From Miltoncostaea marina (GTDB lineage Bacteria; Actinomycetota; Thermoleophilia; Miltoncostaeales; Miltoncostaeaceae): a DNA stretch of 64,000 nt. The stretch covers positions 3,256,501-3,320,500 of the forward strand of contig NZ_CP064655.1 in the NCBI RefSeq assembly GCF_018141525.1. Reading direction: 5' to 3'. A model generated the notes under the pieces. That model ran no database searches and was not told where the DNA came from. It saw only the letters and a list, made by a program, of their open reading frames with translations. Positions 16,652-24,605 of this stretch are shown here, one piece after another (position 1 is the first letter of the stretch; the number at the start of each line of letters is the position of its first letter). A program made the position numbers and the translations under genes.

Positions 16652-18909
16652 GACGCCGACACCACGCGGCCTTCGGGCCCGGCGAGCAGCGGCTCGGCCT
16701 GGGCGCCGTGCGCCTCGTCGTCGGTCTCGCGCGCGCGCAGCAGCACGGCGTGGGCACCCTCGAGCATGACCGCCCCCGGTCGCAGGTGGATGAACGGCGA
16801 GGCCTGGGCCATCGCGTAGGCGCCGGTCTGGCCGATCCAGACGAGGTCGCCCACCTGCAGCGGCGGCAGCGGCACCTCGCGCGCCACGGCGTCGTGCTGC
16901 AGGCACAGCGGCCCGTAGAGGTCGGTCGGCCGCTCCGCGCCCTCGCGGGGCGCCACGGCGTGCACCGGCGAGCGCTTCCACTGGACGCACGGCACCTGGG
17001 TGATGCCGACGTCGACCACCGCCCGCCCGCGGCCGCGGCGGGCCACGACCCGGGTCAGCAGCCAGCCGGCGTCGCGGATCAGCGCGCGGCCCGGCTCCAG
17101 GATGAGCGGCGGGTGGCCGGGGCCCAGCGCGGCGCGCGCGGCGTCGAGGTGGCCCGCCAGGCCGGCCGCGGCCGGCCAGCCGCCGCCCAGGTTGAGCCAC
17201 TCCACGCCCCCCAGCCGGTCGGCGACGTCGCGCAGCATGGCGGCGGCGGCGGTGAAGCGCGACACGGGCACCGGGTACTCGACGGTCACCCCGTGGATGG
17301 GCGGGCCGCTCGGCGGCAGCTCGCCGAGCTGGTACGCGCCCAGGTGCACGTGCAGCCCCGTCAGCGGCAGGCCGGCGCGCGCCAGCACGGAGGCGGCCGC
17401 CGGGGCCATGCGCGGCGGCACGCCGAAGCGGTCGCGGCCCACGCGGTCGGGCGGCACCAGGCGCAGCCCGACGCGCGCCCCCGGCGCGGCGTGCCGCGCG
17501 AGGCGGGCGATCTCCCGCACCTGCTCCGCGCCGTCGGCGACGACCGTGGCGCCCTCGGCCAGCGCCCGGCGCAGCTCGTCGGCGGTCTTAAGCGGGCCGT
17601 TGAACACGATCCGCGAGCCGGGCACGCCCGCGCGCCGGGCCGTGCGGTACTCGAAGCCCGAGGCCACCTCGGCCCAGCAGCCGGCCCGGTGCAGGCGCGC
17701 CACGAGGCCCATCAGCGGGTTGGACTTGAGCGAGTAGGCGACGGTCACGTCCGGGCCGGCCGCCGCCCGGAAGGCGAGCGCCTCGGCCTCGATGCGCGGC
17801 CCCTCGAACACGTAGAGCGGCGTGCCGAAGCGCTCCGCCAGCTCCGCCGCGCGGGCCGGCGGCCGCGGCCCGGCCGCCCGCACGACGTTCGAGCGGCGCG
17901 GCGCCGGGGCGGCCCGCCGGGGGGCCGCCGCGCGCCGGGACACGACCCGCGGCCACACCTCGGCGCCCACCCTGCCGACCTCCTCCAGGTGCGGGTAGCC
18001 GGAGGCGATCACCAGGTCGACGCCCGCCTCGCGGTACTGCCGCAGCATCGCGGCCACCTGCGCGTACGAGCCCACGAGGGCGGTGCCGGCGCCGCCGCGC
18101 ACCGCGCGGATGCCGGCCCACAGGCCGGGCGCGACCCACCCCTCGCCGTCGGCCGGGATCGCGTTCATGCGCGCCTGGCCCACGCTGTCGAAGCCGGCGT
18201 ACTCGGCCTCGCGGTCGCCCGCCACCTGCGCGCGCGAGAGCAGCTCCGCCGCGGCCTGGCGGGCCTCCCGCTCGTCCGGGCGGGCGATGATGTGGATGCG
18301 CAGGCCGAACCGCATCGGCCGGTCGGCGCGGGCGCGGACGGCCGCCACCCGCTCGGCGATGCGCTCGGGCGGCTCGCCCCACATGAGGTAGGCCTCGGCC
18401 TGCTCCAGCGCCAGATCCACGGCCGCCTCGCTGGCGCCGCCGAGGTAGAACGGCCCGCCGAAGCGGCGGCGCACCGTGCGCGCCAGCCCGGCCAGACGGG
18501 CGTAGCGCTCGTCGTGCGGCAGCGGCGGGGTGCCGTAACGCGCGTCCGGCCCGCCGCCCGCGACGAGGTTGATCGCCACCCGCCCGGGCGCGGCGCGCTC
18601 GAGCGTCTCTGCCTGGTGCGCGGCGAGCTCGGCGGCGATCCCGGCCGGGTTGACCGCGGCGATGATCCGGATCGACCGGGTCAGCGCCGCGAGCGCGCTC
18701 GCCGTCGTCCAGCTCTCGGCGAACGGCGCGTCGGGGGCGAACGAGTCGTTGACCGTGCCCGTCGGCACGAGGATCTCGGTCGCGCCGGCGCGCTCGGCGG
18801 CGCGGGCCACCCGGGCCAGGTACGCCGGCTCAGGGGCGCGCTCGGGCCTGCGGGTGCCCAGCCACCGCCCGTCGCCCTCCGAGGGGCAGTACCAGCCGAG
18901 CGCGATCAC
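16648..18909 (-). CDS. Fusion of LLM-class flavin monooxygenase and PLP-dependent decarboxylase
   Basis: 753 residues without an internal stop. Residues 1-325 are a luciferase-like (LLM) flavin monooxygenase (E-I-L-V-P-T-G-T, V-N-P-A-G-I-A, I-N-L-V-A-G-G, A-Y-L-M-W-G-E, a T-A-L-V-G-S end). After a linker rich in Ala, Pro and Arg (326-348), residues 350-725 are a fold-III amino-acid decarboxylase of the DAP/ornithine group: PLP lysine K395 in Y-S-L-K-S-N, H-L-G (522-524), G-G-G (575-577), E-P-G-R (605-608), G-P-L-C with C669, and G-A-Y (697-699). Both active sites look intact. GTG 18909 is leaderless (TAGCAT, then 6 nt). The stop overlaps fdrA. The substrate is unknown; LLM enzymes such as RutA open nitrogen rings, a possible parallel. 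Confidence 0.85.
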   Translation of the reverse strand: MIALGWYCPSEGDGRWLGTRRPERAPEPAYLARVARAAERAGATEILVPTGTVNDSFAPDAPFAESWTTASALAALTRSIRIIAAVNPAGIAAELAAHQAETLERAAPGRVAINLVAGGGPDARYGTPPLPHDERYARLAGLARTVRRRFGGPFYLGGASEAAVDLALEQAEAYLMWGEPPERIAERVAAVRARADRPMRFGLRIHIIARPDEREARQAAAELLSRAQVAGDREAEYAGFDSVGQARMNAIPADGEGWVAPGLWAGIRAVRGGAGTALVGSYAQVAAMLRQYREAGVDLVIASGYPHLEEVGRVGAEVWPRVVSRRAAAPRRAAPAPRRSNVVRAAGPRPPARAAELAERFGTPLYVFEGPRIEAEALAFRAAAGPDVTVAYSLKSNPLMGLVARLHRAGCWAEVASGFEYRTARRAGVPGSRIVFNGPLKTADELRRALAEGATVVADGAEQVREIARLARHAAPGARVGLRLVPPDRVGRDRFGVPPRMAPAAASVLARAGLPLTGLHVHLGAYQLGELPPSGPPIHGVTVEYPVPVSRFTAAAAMLRDVADRLGGVEWLNLGGGWPAAAGLAGHLDAARAALGPGHPPLILEPGRALIRDAGWLLTRVVARRGRGRAVVDVGITQVPCVQWKRSPVHAVAPREGAERPTDLYGPLCLQHDAVAREVPLPPLQVGDLVWIGQTGAYAMAQASPFIHLRPGAVMLEGAHAVLLRARETDDEAHGAQAEPLLAGPEGRVVSAS

Positions 18910-18915
18910 CCGTCC

Positions 18916-18921
18916 ATGCTA
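18916..18921 (-). promoter_or_regulatory. Leaderless -10 element of the LLM-decarboxylase/fdrA operon
   Basis: TAGCAT on the minus strand is followed by six nt and the GTG at 18909, matching the leaderless arrangement repeated across the window. It supports the chosen start and marks the operon head. Confidence 0.6.
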
Positions 18922-18990
18922 GCCCGGCCGGGACGCGTCCGCCGATCCCATGCCTCCCGTAGGCTCGTGCGACGGCGAGGCGGGGGTGTC

Positions 18991-19260
18991 GTGGCGGGCT
19001 GGAGGGTGGTCATCGAGACGCGCGCGCCGGGCGACGCCGGGGCGTCAGCCGAGCGGTACGAGGTGACGCCGCCGCCCGAGCCGGGGACGGAGCGCGCCGT
19101 GCTGCGCCAGCTCGTCACCGGGATCCACCCCGGCGCCGTGGAGCTCGGCCACGACGGGGGCACGAGCCGCTTCGCCGACGGCGACCGCGAGATCGCGGCC
19201 CGGTTCGAGGGCGGCGGGCCCCCCGACGCCCCTGGGCAGGGGACGCTCTTCGACGCGTAG
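18991..19260 (+). CDS. Small hypothetical protein with a C-terminal QGTLF motif
   Basis: 89 residues, family not recognised. GTG 18991 follows a G-rich stretch that could serve as ribosome site. The sequence is short beta segments (W-R-V-V-I-E-T-R, Y-E-V-T-P-P) and a charged C-terminus ending G-Q-G-T-L-F-D-A. Q-x-x-L-F at an exposed C-terminus resembles the sliding-clamp (DnaN) binding motif, which is suggestive only. It is divergent from the monooxygenase operon; a TAGGCT box at 18960 is a possible -10. Confidence 0.5.
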   Translation: MAGWRVVIETRAPGDAGASAERYEVTPPPEPGTERAVLRQLVTGIHPGAVELGHDGGTSRFADGDREIAARFEGGGPPDAPGQGTLFDA

Positions 19261-19307
19261 GCCTCCGCGGCCGGGGTGCGGAGCGGGCGAGGGCCGTCCG
19301 TTGACGA

Positions 19308-19661
19308 CGTCGGCTGGGACCGGGTGGTCGAGGCCCGTCCCGTGACGGGGCCGTCGACGGACCGGGTCGGCTGGGGCCGATCCGTTGCGGGCGGGACCCG
19401 GCGCCCGCTTGACGAGGTCGTCGACGGACGGGGTCGGCTGGGGCCGATCCATTGCGCGGGCGGGACCCGGCGCCCGCTTGACGAGGTCGTCGACGGACGA
19501 GGGTCGGCGGGGGCCGATCCTCTGCGCGGGCGGGACGCGGCCCTGCGGGCCGGCTCGCGCTGGGCGGGTGGTCGCGGTGCGGGGTCGGCTGGGGCCGATC
19601 CTCTGCGCGGGCGGGACCCGGCCCTTCGGGCCGGCTCGCGCTGGGCACGTCGTCGACCGGC
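19308..19661. repeat. Degenerate tandem repeat, five copies of two subtypes
   Basis: The core GGGTCGGCTGGGGCCGATCC recurs with starts at 19364, 19431, 19501 and 19582, with a decayed copy near 19308. Copies at 19364 and 19431 (67 and 70 bp) share CGCCCGCTTGACGAGGTCG. Copies at 19501 and 19582 (about 80 bp) instead end in a GGCCC-loop-GGGCC hairpin and GGCTCGCGCTGGGC. The whole unit repeats, so it is not a CRISPR array. Confidence 0.7.
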
Positions 19662-19707
19662 GTGCCCCGAGCGCGGGGGCCGGCCCACTTGCGGGGCCGG
19701 CCACGCG

Positions 19708-19736
19708 GCAAATCGCCCCTGGCCGGGGCGATTTGC
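19708..19736. repeat. Perfect 12-bp inverted repeat with 5-nt loop
   Basis: GCAAATCGCCCC-TGGCC-GGGGCGATTTGC. The arms match exactly and are less GC-rich than anything nearby. It could be a terminator-like stem, an RNA hairpin or a protein-binding dyad. Confidence 0.7.
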
Positions 19737-20182
19737 GGACCGGCGCACCGCCTTCGGCGGGGCGGGCGCCGGAAACCCCACTGACGTGAGCGTCCGTGGT
19801 GCGCGTGGGGGTGTGCCCCGCGCCCTCGTGGCCGGTTTGTCCCGCTCCCGCCTTCGGCGGTCGTGTCTACGACCACCTCGTCCCTCGACCACGTCGTCCG
19901 GGACGGAGTGCGACCACCCCGCTCATGGACGGGTCCGCACCGCGACCGGGTCGCCGCGCGGCGCGCCCCGGCGGCGCGTCAGCGCCGACGGAGCCGCGCG
20001 GTTAGGGGCAATCTGCCGAATCGCCGCGCCCCGGCCGCCAGGCCGGAGCCATTCCGGCCGGCGCGCCAGCAAGCGTTCCTCGTTCGACGCAGCCCCATCG
20101 CTCGCCGCCGCGCGCCGGCCTGCGTCCCTCGGTCCGACGCGGCCCATACCCTTGCGTCTGTTGCTGCTACTGTTGCAACCCC

Positions 20183-21166
20183 ATGGAGCAGCCGGAGCTC
20201 GGCAACCGCCCGCTCATCGCCACGGCGCGGGATCAGGCGCTGGTCCTGCCGCGGGCGGAGGTCGCCCAGGTGGCGGATCTCGCGCGGCGGGGGCTCAACG
20301 TGCTGCTGGCCGGCGAGCGGGGGGCGGGCCGCACCACCGCGCTGCACGCGGCCGCGTTCGCGCTGCGCGAGGCGGGGGGCCGGGCGGAGGTGGTCGACGC
20401 CGCGCCCGCGCGGGTTCTCGACGACGTCGTGGCGGCGATCGACGCGGCCGTGGCGCGGCACGGCGGCGACGCCGGCGGCGGCGGGGTGGCGGCGGGCGGC
20501 GGCGCGCTCGAGCGGGTGCGGCGCTGGCGGGCGCTGGACGGCTCGGTGATCGTGATGCTCGACGACCTCGCCCCGGAGCTCGCCCAGCCGCTCTTCGGCC
20601 GCCTGCGGGACGAGCTGTGGCAGACGCCCGTGCGCTTCGTGGTGGCCGCGCCGGCAGCGGACGCGGGCGCGTTCCTCACGCCGCCGGCCGACGTCTTCTT
20701 CGAGGGCCGCGTGCGCCTGGAGCCGCTGGGGGTCGCCGAGCAGCTGGAGCTGCTCGGGCGGCGGCTGCCCCCGGAGGACGCCGAGCGGGCGATGCGGGCC
20801 GTTGCCGGGGCCGGGGCGTCGACGCCGCGCGAGGTGGTCGGCCTGGCGCGGCAGGCGCTCGTGGAGGGCGCGCAGCACGACGAGCTGGCGGCGGCGGCGC
20901 GGGTGCGCAGGGAGCGCGTCGAGCGCCTCGGCCCCGCCGCCTCGCGGCTGCTGGCCGAGCTCGAGGCGGCGGGCGGCGCCAGCGCGTCCGACCCGCGCCT
21001 GCTGGAGCGGCTCGGCTGGTCGCGCCAGCGCGTCGCCCAGGTGGCCGCGGCGCTGGAGGCGGCCGGCCTGGTGGCGGCCGCGCCGGTGCGCGGCGAGGAC
21101 CGGCGGGTGCGGCGGGTGTTCACCCCGCTCGCCGTGCCCGCCCCGCCGGCGGAGGGCCACGGGTGA
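20183..21166 (+). CDS. P-loop ATPase with C-terminal winged-helix domain
   Basis: 327 residues. A Walker A motif G-E-R-G-A-G-R-T-T at residues 44-52 (Arg in place of the usual Lys) and a Walker B-like V-I-V-M-L-D-D-L near residue 120 define a STAND/AAA-type ATPase. The C-terminal 80 residues (R-L-L-E-R-L-G-W-S-R-Q-R-V-A-Q-V) look like a winged helix, as in Orc1/Cdc6-type ATPases. TACTGT lies 9 nt before the ATG, so the transcript may be nearly leaderless. The stop overlaps the next ATPase gene. No function recognised; DNA binding is plausible. Confidence 0.7.
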   Translation: MEQPELGNRPLIATARDQALVLPRAEVAQVADLARRGLNVLLAGERGAGRTTALHAAAFALREAGGRAEVVDAAPARVLDDVVAAIDAAVARHGGDAGGGGVAAGGGALERVRRWRALDGSVIVMLDDLAPELAQPLFGRLRDELWQTPVRFVVAAPAADAGAFLTPPADVFFEGRVRLEPLGVAEQLELLGRRLPPEDAERAMRAVAGAGASTPREVVGLARQALVEGAQHDELAAAARVRRERVERLGPAASRLLAELEAAGGASASDPRLLERLGWSRQRVAQVAAALEAAGLVAAAPVRGEDRRVRRVFTPLAVPAPPAEGHG

Positions 21167-22245
21167 GCCGCGAGGCCCTCGTGGAGATCCGCGAGCGCAA
21201 CGCGCTCGGGATCCGCCACTACGAAGCGCTCGAGGCGCTGCACGTGCCCTGGGACGAGCTCGTGGGCGGCAGCCGCGTGGAGGGCGAGCTCGGCCGGCTG
21301 GCGCGCAGCGGCGGGCGGGTGGCCGTGGTGGGCCCGTCCGGCACGGGCAAGTCGAGCGTGCTCGCCGCGGTGCTGGGCCAGCTCGCGCCGGGGGTGCCCG
21401 ACCACCTGGTGCCCGTGCGCATCCCCATGAGCGTGGTGGAGCGCGACGTCATCGACTCGGGCGACTTCGCGCGCCACATCGTGCGCCAGGTGATCGACTG
21501 GGCGGCGCCCGACATGCCGTCGCGGCGGGAGCGCGAGGCGCTCGAGGCGCGCATCGCCGACCTGTCGCGGCGCAGCCGGCGGCCGCGCCGGCCCGGCTTC
21601 GCGCTCAACGTGCCGCTGTCGCTCGTGTCGCCGCGCCTCGGGACGCTGACCGCCGGCCTGGCGCGCGACATCCAGGCGGCCTCGGGCGAGTGGGAGACGC
21701 GGGTGCTGGCCGGCGAGCCCTGGCGGGCGCTGGCCGACCTCGTGGAGGTGGTGCGCGGGCGCGGCCTGGAGCCGTTCTTCGTGCTCGACGACACCGACGT
21801 GTGGCTGCGGTCGGTCTACGCGGGCGAGGCCGAGGCGATCGTGCGCGGCTTCGTCGCCAACGTGCGCACGATGATCACCGAGCTCGACTGCGGCCTCGCG
21901 CTGCAGGTGCACACGGAGTACCTGGAGTACCCGGCCATGGCCGAGACGGCCCGGCGCCTGACCCTCCTCGAGCTGCCCCGGCTGCCCGACCCGCCCGCGG
22001 GGCTGGCGCGCATCCTGGGGCGGCGCCTGGAGGTGGCCGGGGTGCCGGGCGGCGTGGCCGACGCCTTCGCGCCCGAGGCGCTCGAGGCCCTCGGCGACGT
22101 CTACGGCGCCGCGGGCGACCTGCGCCTGGTGCTCGCGGTGGCCGACGAGGCGGTGGGCGAGGCGCTGCAGGACGAGGGCGCCGCCCTGGTGGGGCCGCCG
22201 GCCCTGCGGGCCGCCCAGGCCAAGCGCACGCACCTGCTCGGCTGA
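21163..22245 (+). CDS. Second P-loop ATPase of the pair
   Basis: 360 residues, GTG in a GTGA overlap with the preceding ATPase. A canonical Walker A, G-P-S-G-T-G-K-S-S, lies near residue 60 and a Walker B, F-F-V-L-D-D-T-D, near residue 205. The N-terminus has a short helical lead (R-E-R-N-A-L-G-I-R-H-Y-E-A-L). No membrane segment or nuclease motif. Unlike its partner it has an intact Lys, so the pair may combine one active and one regulatory ATPase. Family not recognised beyond AAA/STAND. Confidence 0.7.
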   Translation: MSREALVEIRERNALGIRHYEALEALHVPWDELVGGSRVEGELGRLARSGGRVAVVGPSGTGKSSVLAAVLGQLAPGVPDHLVPVRIPMSVVERDVIDSGDFARHIVRQVIDWAAPDMPSRREREALEARIADLSRRSRRPRRPGFALNVPLSLVSPRLGTLTAGLARDIQAASGEWETRVLAGEPWRALADLVEVVRGRGLEPFFVLDDTDVWLRSVYAGEAEAIVRGFVANVRTMITELDCGLALQVHTEYLEYPAMAETARRLTLLELPRLPDPPAGLARILGRRLEVAGVPGGVADAFAPEALEALGDVYGAAGDLRLVLAVADEAVGEALQDEGAALVGPPALRAAQAKRTHLLG

Positions 22246-22273
22246 CGCCCGGCGCGCCACCGGGCCCCCCTTT

Positions 22274-22289
22274 ACCCGCCTCGGCGGGT
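22274..22289 (+). terminator. Hairpin between the ATPase pair and mmpL
   Basis: ACCCGCC-TC-GGCGGGT is a perfect stem 29 nt after the ATPase stop. It may end that transcript or take part in control of the transporter gene just downstream. Confidence 0.4.
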
Positions 22290-22319
22290 GGTGCGATCCT
22301 CGACCCCAGGCATCGCACC
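22290..22319. promoter_or_regulatory. Candidate operator upstream of the MMPL transporter
   Basis: Perfect 8-bp arms GGTGCGAT and ATCGCACC are separated by 14 nt and end 13 nt before the GTG at 22333. Spacing and place fit a TetR-like repressor site, but no regulator gene adjoins it. Confidence 0.4.
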
Positions 22320-22332
22320 GACGGGGGGCGTC

Positions 22333-24576
22333 GTGGCCGACGGGGGCCGAGCGCCGGCGCGGGGGACCGGGGTCACCGGGCGCGCGGCCCGTGCCTGCGC
22401 CCGCCACCCGTGGCGCACCATCACGACCTGGGTGCTGGCCCTCGTGGTGGCGGTGCTCGCGGCGGGCGCCCTGCTCGGCGACGGCCTGACGGCCGACGAG
22501 ACGCTCAGCAACCGCCCCGACTCGGTGGTCGCCAAGGAGCTGCTCGACGAGCGCCTGGGCGAGGGCGAGCTCGGCAGCGAGGTGGTCGTCGTGCGGGCCG
22601 CGCGGCCGGTCGGCGACCCGGCGGTGCGGGCGGCGGTGGCCCGCCTGGCCCGCGACCTGCGCCGCTCGGGCGGGGCCGAGGAGGTGCGCGTCGACCCGCG
22701 GGCGCCCGGCCCCGGCCGGGTGTCGGCCGACGGGCGGGCGCTGCTGGTGCCGGTGCAGCTCGCCGAGCCGCCCGAGGACGCCGTCGAGCCGGTGATCTCC
22801 GTCGTGGAGGCGGCCGACGGACGCGACGGCCTGGCGGTGGCGATCACGGGCGAGTTCACGCTCTCGCACGACTTCGACCTGATCGCCGAGCGCGACCTGC
22901 GCGAGGGCGAGTTCCGCATCGGCTTCCCGGCCGCCCTGATCGTGCTCGTCCTCGTGTTCGGCGCGCTCGTGGCGGCGGCCCTGCCGATCGTCCTGGCGCT
23001 CGTGTCGATCGCGGTGGCGCTCGGGCTGACGGCCGTCCTCTCGCAGGGCTTCCCGCTGTCGTTCTTCGTCGTGAACATGGTCGTGGCCATGGGCCTCGCC
23101 CTGGGCATCGACTACGCCCTGTTCGTGGTGTCGCGGGTGCGCGAGGAGCGCGCCGCGGGGCGCGACCGGGTCGAGGCGATCGCGATCGCCGGGTCGACCG
23201 CCAGCCGCGCCGTGCTGTTCAGCGGGAGCGCCTTCGTGCTCGCCATGCTCGGCCTGCTGCTGGTGCCGAGCACGGTGATGCGCAGCCTCGCGGCGGGCGC
23301 GATCCTGGTCGGCATCGTGACGGTGGCGGCGGCCCTCACGCTGCTGCCGGCCCTGCTGGCCCTGCTCGGCGACCGGATCGACGCCCTGCGGGTGCCCTGG
23401 GTCGGGCGGCGGCTCGAGCGCTCGCGCCACCGGGAGGGGCGGTTCTGGGTGCGGGTCGTCCGCGGCGTCACCGCCCACCCGGCGGTGAGCCTGGCGTGCG
23501 CGGTGGCCGTGCTGCTGGCGGCGGCCTCGCCGCTCGTCACGATGGACATCGGCGCCGCCGAGGTCGGCACGCTGCCCGGCGACTCGGTCACCAAGCGGGG
23601 CCTGATCGCGCTCGAGCGCTCGTTCCCCCAGGCGAGCGCCGAGCCGGCGGAGGTCGTCGTGGACGGCCCCGTCGGCGACCCCGCGGTGCGGACGGCCTTC
23701 ACGCGGCTGGAGGCGTCGCTCGCCGCGGATCCGCGGTTCGGCCCCGCCGAGCTGGTCGAGCTGCCGGGGCGCGACCTGTCGATCATGCGGGTGCAGATGG
23801 GCGGCGACCCGCTGTCGGACGAGGCCATCGCCGCCGTGCGCGAGCTGCGCGACCGGCTCGTGCCCGCGGCGTTCGCCGGGTCCGAGGCCGACGCGCTCGT
23901 CGGCGGGCCGACCGCGCTCAACCTCGACTACTTCGACGTGATGCGGCGGTGGCTGCCGCTGGTGATCAGCTTCGTGCTCGGGCTGAGCGTGATCCTGCTG
24001 ACCGTGGCGTTCCGCTCGGTGGTGGTCGCGGCGAGCTCCATCGTGATGAACCTGCTCTCGGTGGGCGCCGCCTACGGCCTGCTGGTGCTCGTCTTCCAGC
24101 ACGGGGTGGGGACCGACCTGCTCGGCTTCCAGCAGGTGGACACGATCGAGGCGTGGGTGCCGCTGTTCCTGTTCGCGGTGCTGTTCGGGCTCTCGATGGA
24201 CTACCAGGTGTTCCTGCTGAGCCGCATCCGCGAGCGCCACACGCAGACGGGCGACACGCGGGCCGCGGTCGTCTTCGGCATCGGCTCCACCGCCCGGATC
24301 ATCACCGGGGCGGCGCTGATCATCGTGGCGGTCTTCATCGGCTTCGCCGCCGGGGACCTCGTGATGTTCCAGCAGATGGGCTTCGGCGTGGCCGTCGCGC
24401 TGCTGATCGACGCGACGATCGTGCGCTCGGTGCTCGTGCCGGCCACCATGGCCCTGCTGGGCGGGTGGAACTGGTACCTGCCGGGCTGGCTGGGATGGCT
24501 GCCGCACGTGGAGGTCGAGGGCTCGGGCGACCGCCGCGCCGCGCGCGCGCCGTCGTCCTCGGTGCCGACCTCGTAG
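22333..24576 (+). CDS. MMPL-family (RND superfamily) membrane transporter
   Basis: 747 residues with the two-fold MMPL layout: one transmembrane helix near residue 35, a soluble loop, five or six helices (about 195-360), a second loop, then five or six more helices (about 540-710). G-I-D-Y-A-L-F-V-V-S-R near 260 and L-S-M-D-Y-Q-V-F-L-L-S-R near 620 are the paired family motifs carrying the proton-relay Asp-Tyr. These proteins export lipids or drugs in mycobacteria and relatives. GTG 22333 has a G-run five nt upstream and removes a non-conserved lead. It stands alone after a terminator and a candidate operator. Confidence 0.88.
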   Translation: MADGGRAPARGTGVTGRAARACARHPWRTITTWVLALVVAVLAAGALLGDGLTADETLSNRPDSVVAKELLDERLGEGELGSEVVVVRAARPVGDPAVRAAVARLARDLRRSGGAEEVRVDPRAPGPGRVSADGRALLVPVQLAEPPEDAVEPVISVVEAADGRDGLAVAITGEFTLSHDFDLIAERDLREGEFRIGFPAALIVLVLVFGALVAAALPIVLALVSIAVALGLTAVLSQGFPLSFFVVNMVVAMGLALGIDYALFVVSRVREERAAGRDRVEAIAIAGSTASRAVLFSGSAFVLAMLGLLLVPSTVMRSLAAGAILVGIVTVAAALTLLPALLALLGDRIDALRVPWVGRRLERSRHREGRFWVRVVRGVTAHPAVSLACAVAVLLAAASPLVTMDIGAAEVGTLPGDSVTKRGLIALERSFPQASAEPAEVVVDGPVGDPAVRTAFTRLEASLAADPRFGPAELVELPGRDLSIMRVQMGGDPLSDEAIAAVRELRDRLVPAAFAGSEADALVGGPTALNLDYFDVMRRWLPLVISFVLGLSVILLTVAFRSVVVAASSIVMNLLSVGAAYGLLVLVFQHGVGTDLLGFQQVDTIEAWVPLFLFAVLFGLSMDYQVFLLSRIRERHTQTGDTRAAVVFGIGSTARIITGAALIIVAVFIGFAAGDLVMFQQMGFGVAVALLIDATIVRSVLVPATMALLGGWNWYLPGWLGWLPHVEVEGSGDRRAARAPSSSVPTS

Positions 24577-24583
24577 CCCCACG

Positions 24584-24600
24584 CCGGCCCGCCGGGCCGG
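24584..24600. terminator. Shared terminator of mmpL and the aminotransferase-fold gene
   Basis: CCGGCCC-GCC-GGGCCGG is a perfect 7-bp stem between two convergent stops (24576 and 24606). Confidence 0.6.
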
Positions 24601-24605
24601 TCCGC

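Larger units (their letters stand above)
19261..20182. other. Structured non-coding island, 922 bp
   Basis: No convincing gene was found. Open frames here lack ribosome sites and family motifs, and are low-complexity Arg/Gly/Pro readings of repeats. The island holds degenerate tandem repeats (19308-19661), a perfect 12-bp inverted repeat (19708-19736), and two identical 13-bp hairpins CCGCCTTCGGCGG at 19748-19760 and 19848-19860, exactly 100 bp apart. Base use is less uniform than in neighbouring genes (A/T-containing words such as GCAAATCG). It could encode a structured RNA, or be a decayed element or protein-binding array upstream of the ATPase pair. Confidence 0.6.

Noticed and set aside
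19364-19661. CRISPR-like spaced repeats
   Set aside because: The entire 67-81 bp unit is repeated, with no unique spacers, and no cas genes are nearby.
19276-20182. Long N-terminal extension of the ATPase reading frames into the repeat island
   Set aside because: The extension encodes only repeat-derived Arg/Gly/Pro sequence. ATG 20183 has a promoter-like box just upstream and gives a normal ATPase N-terminus.
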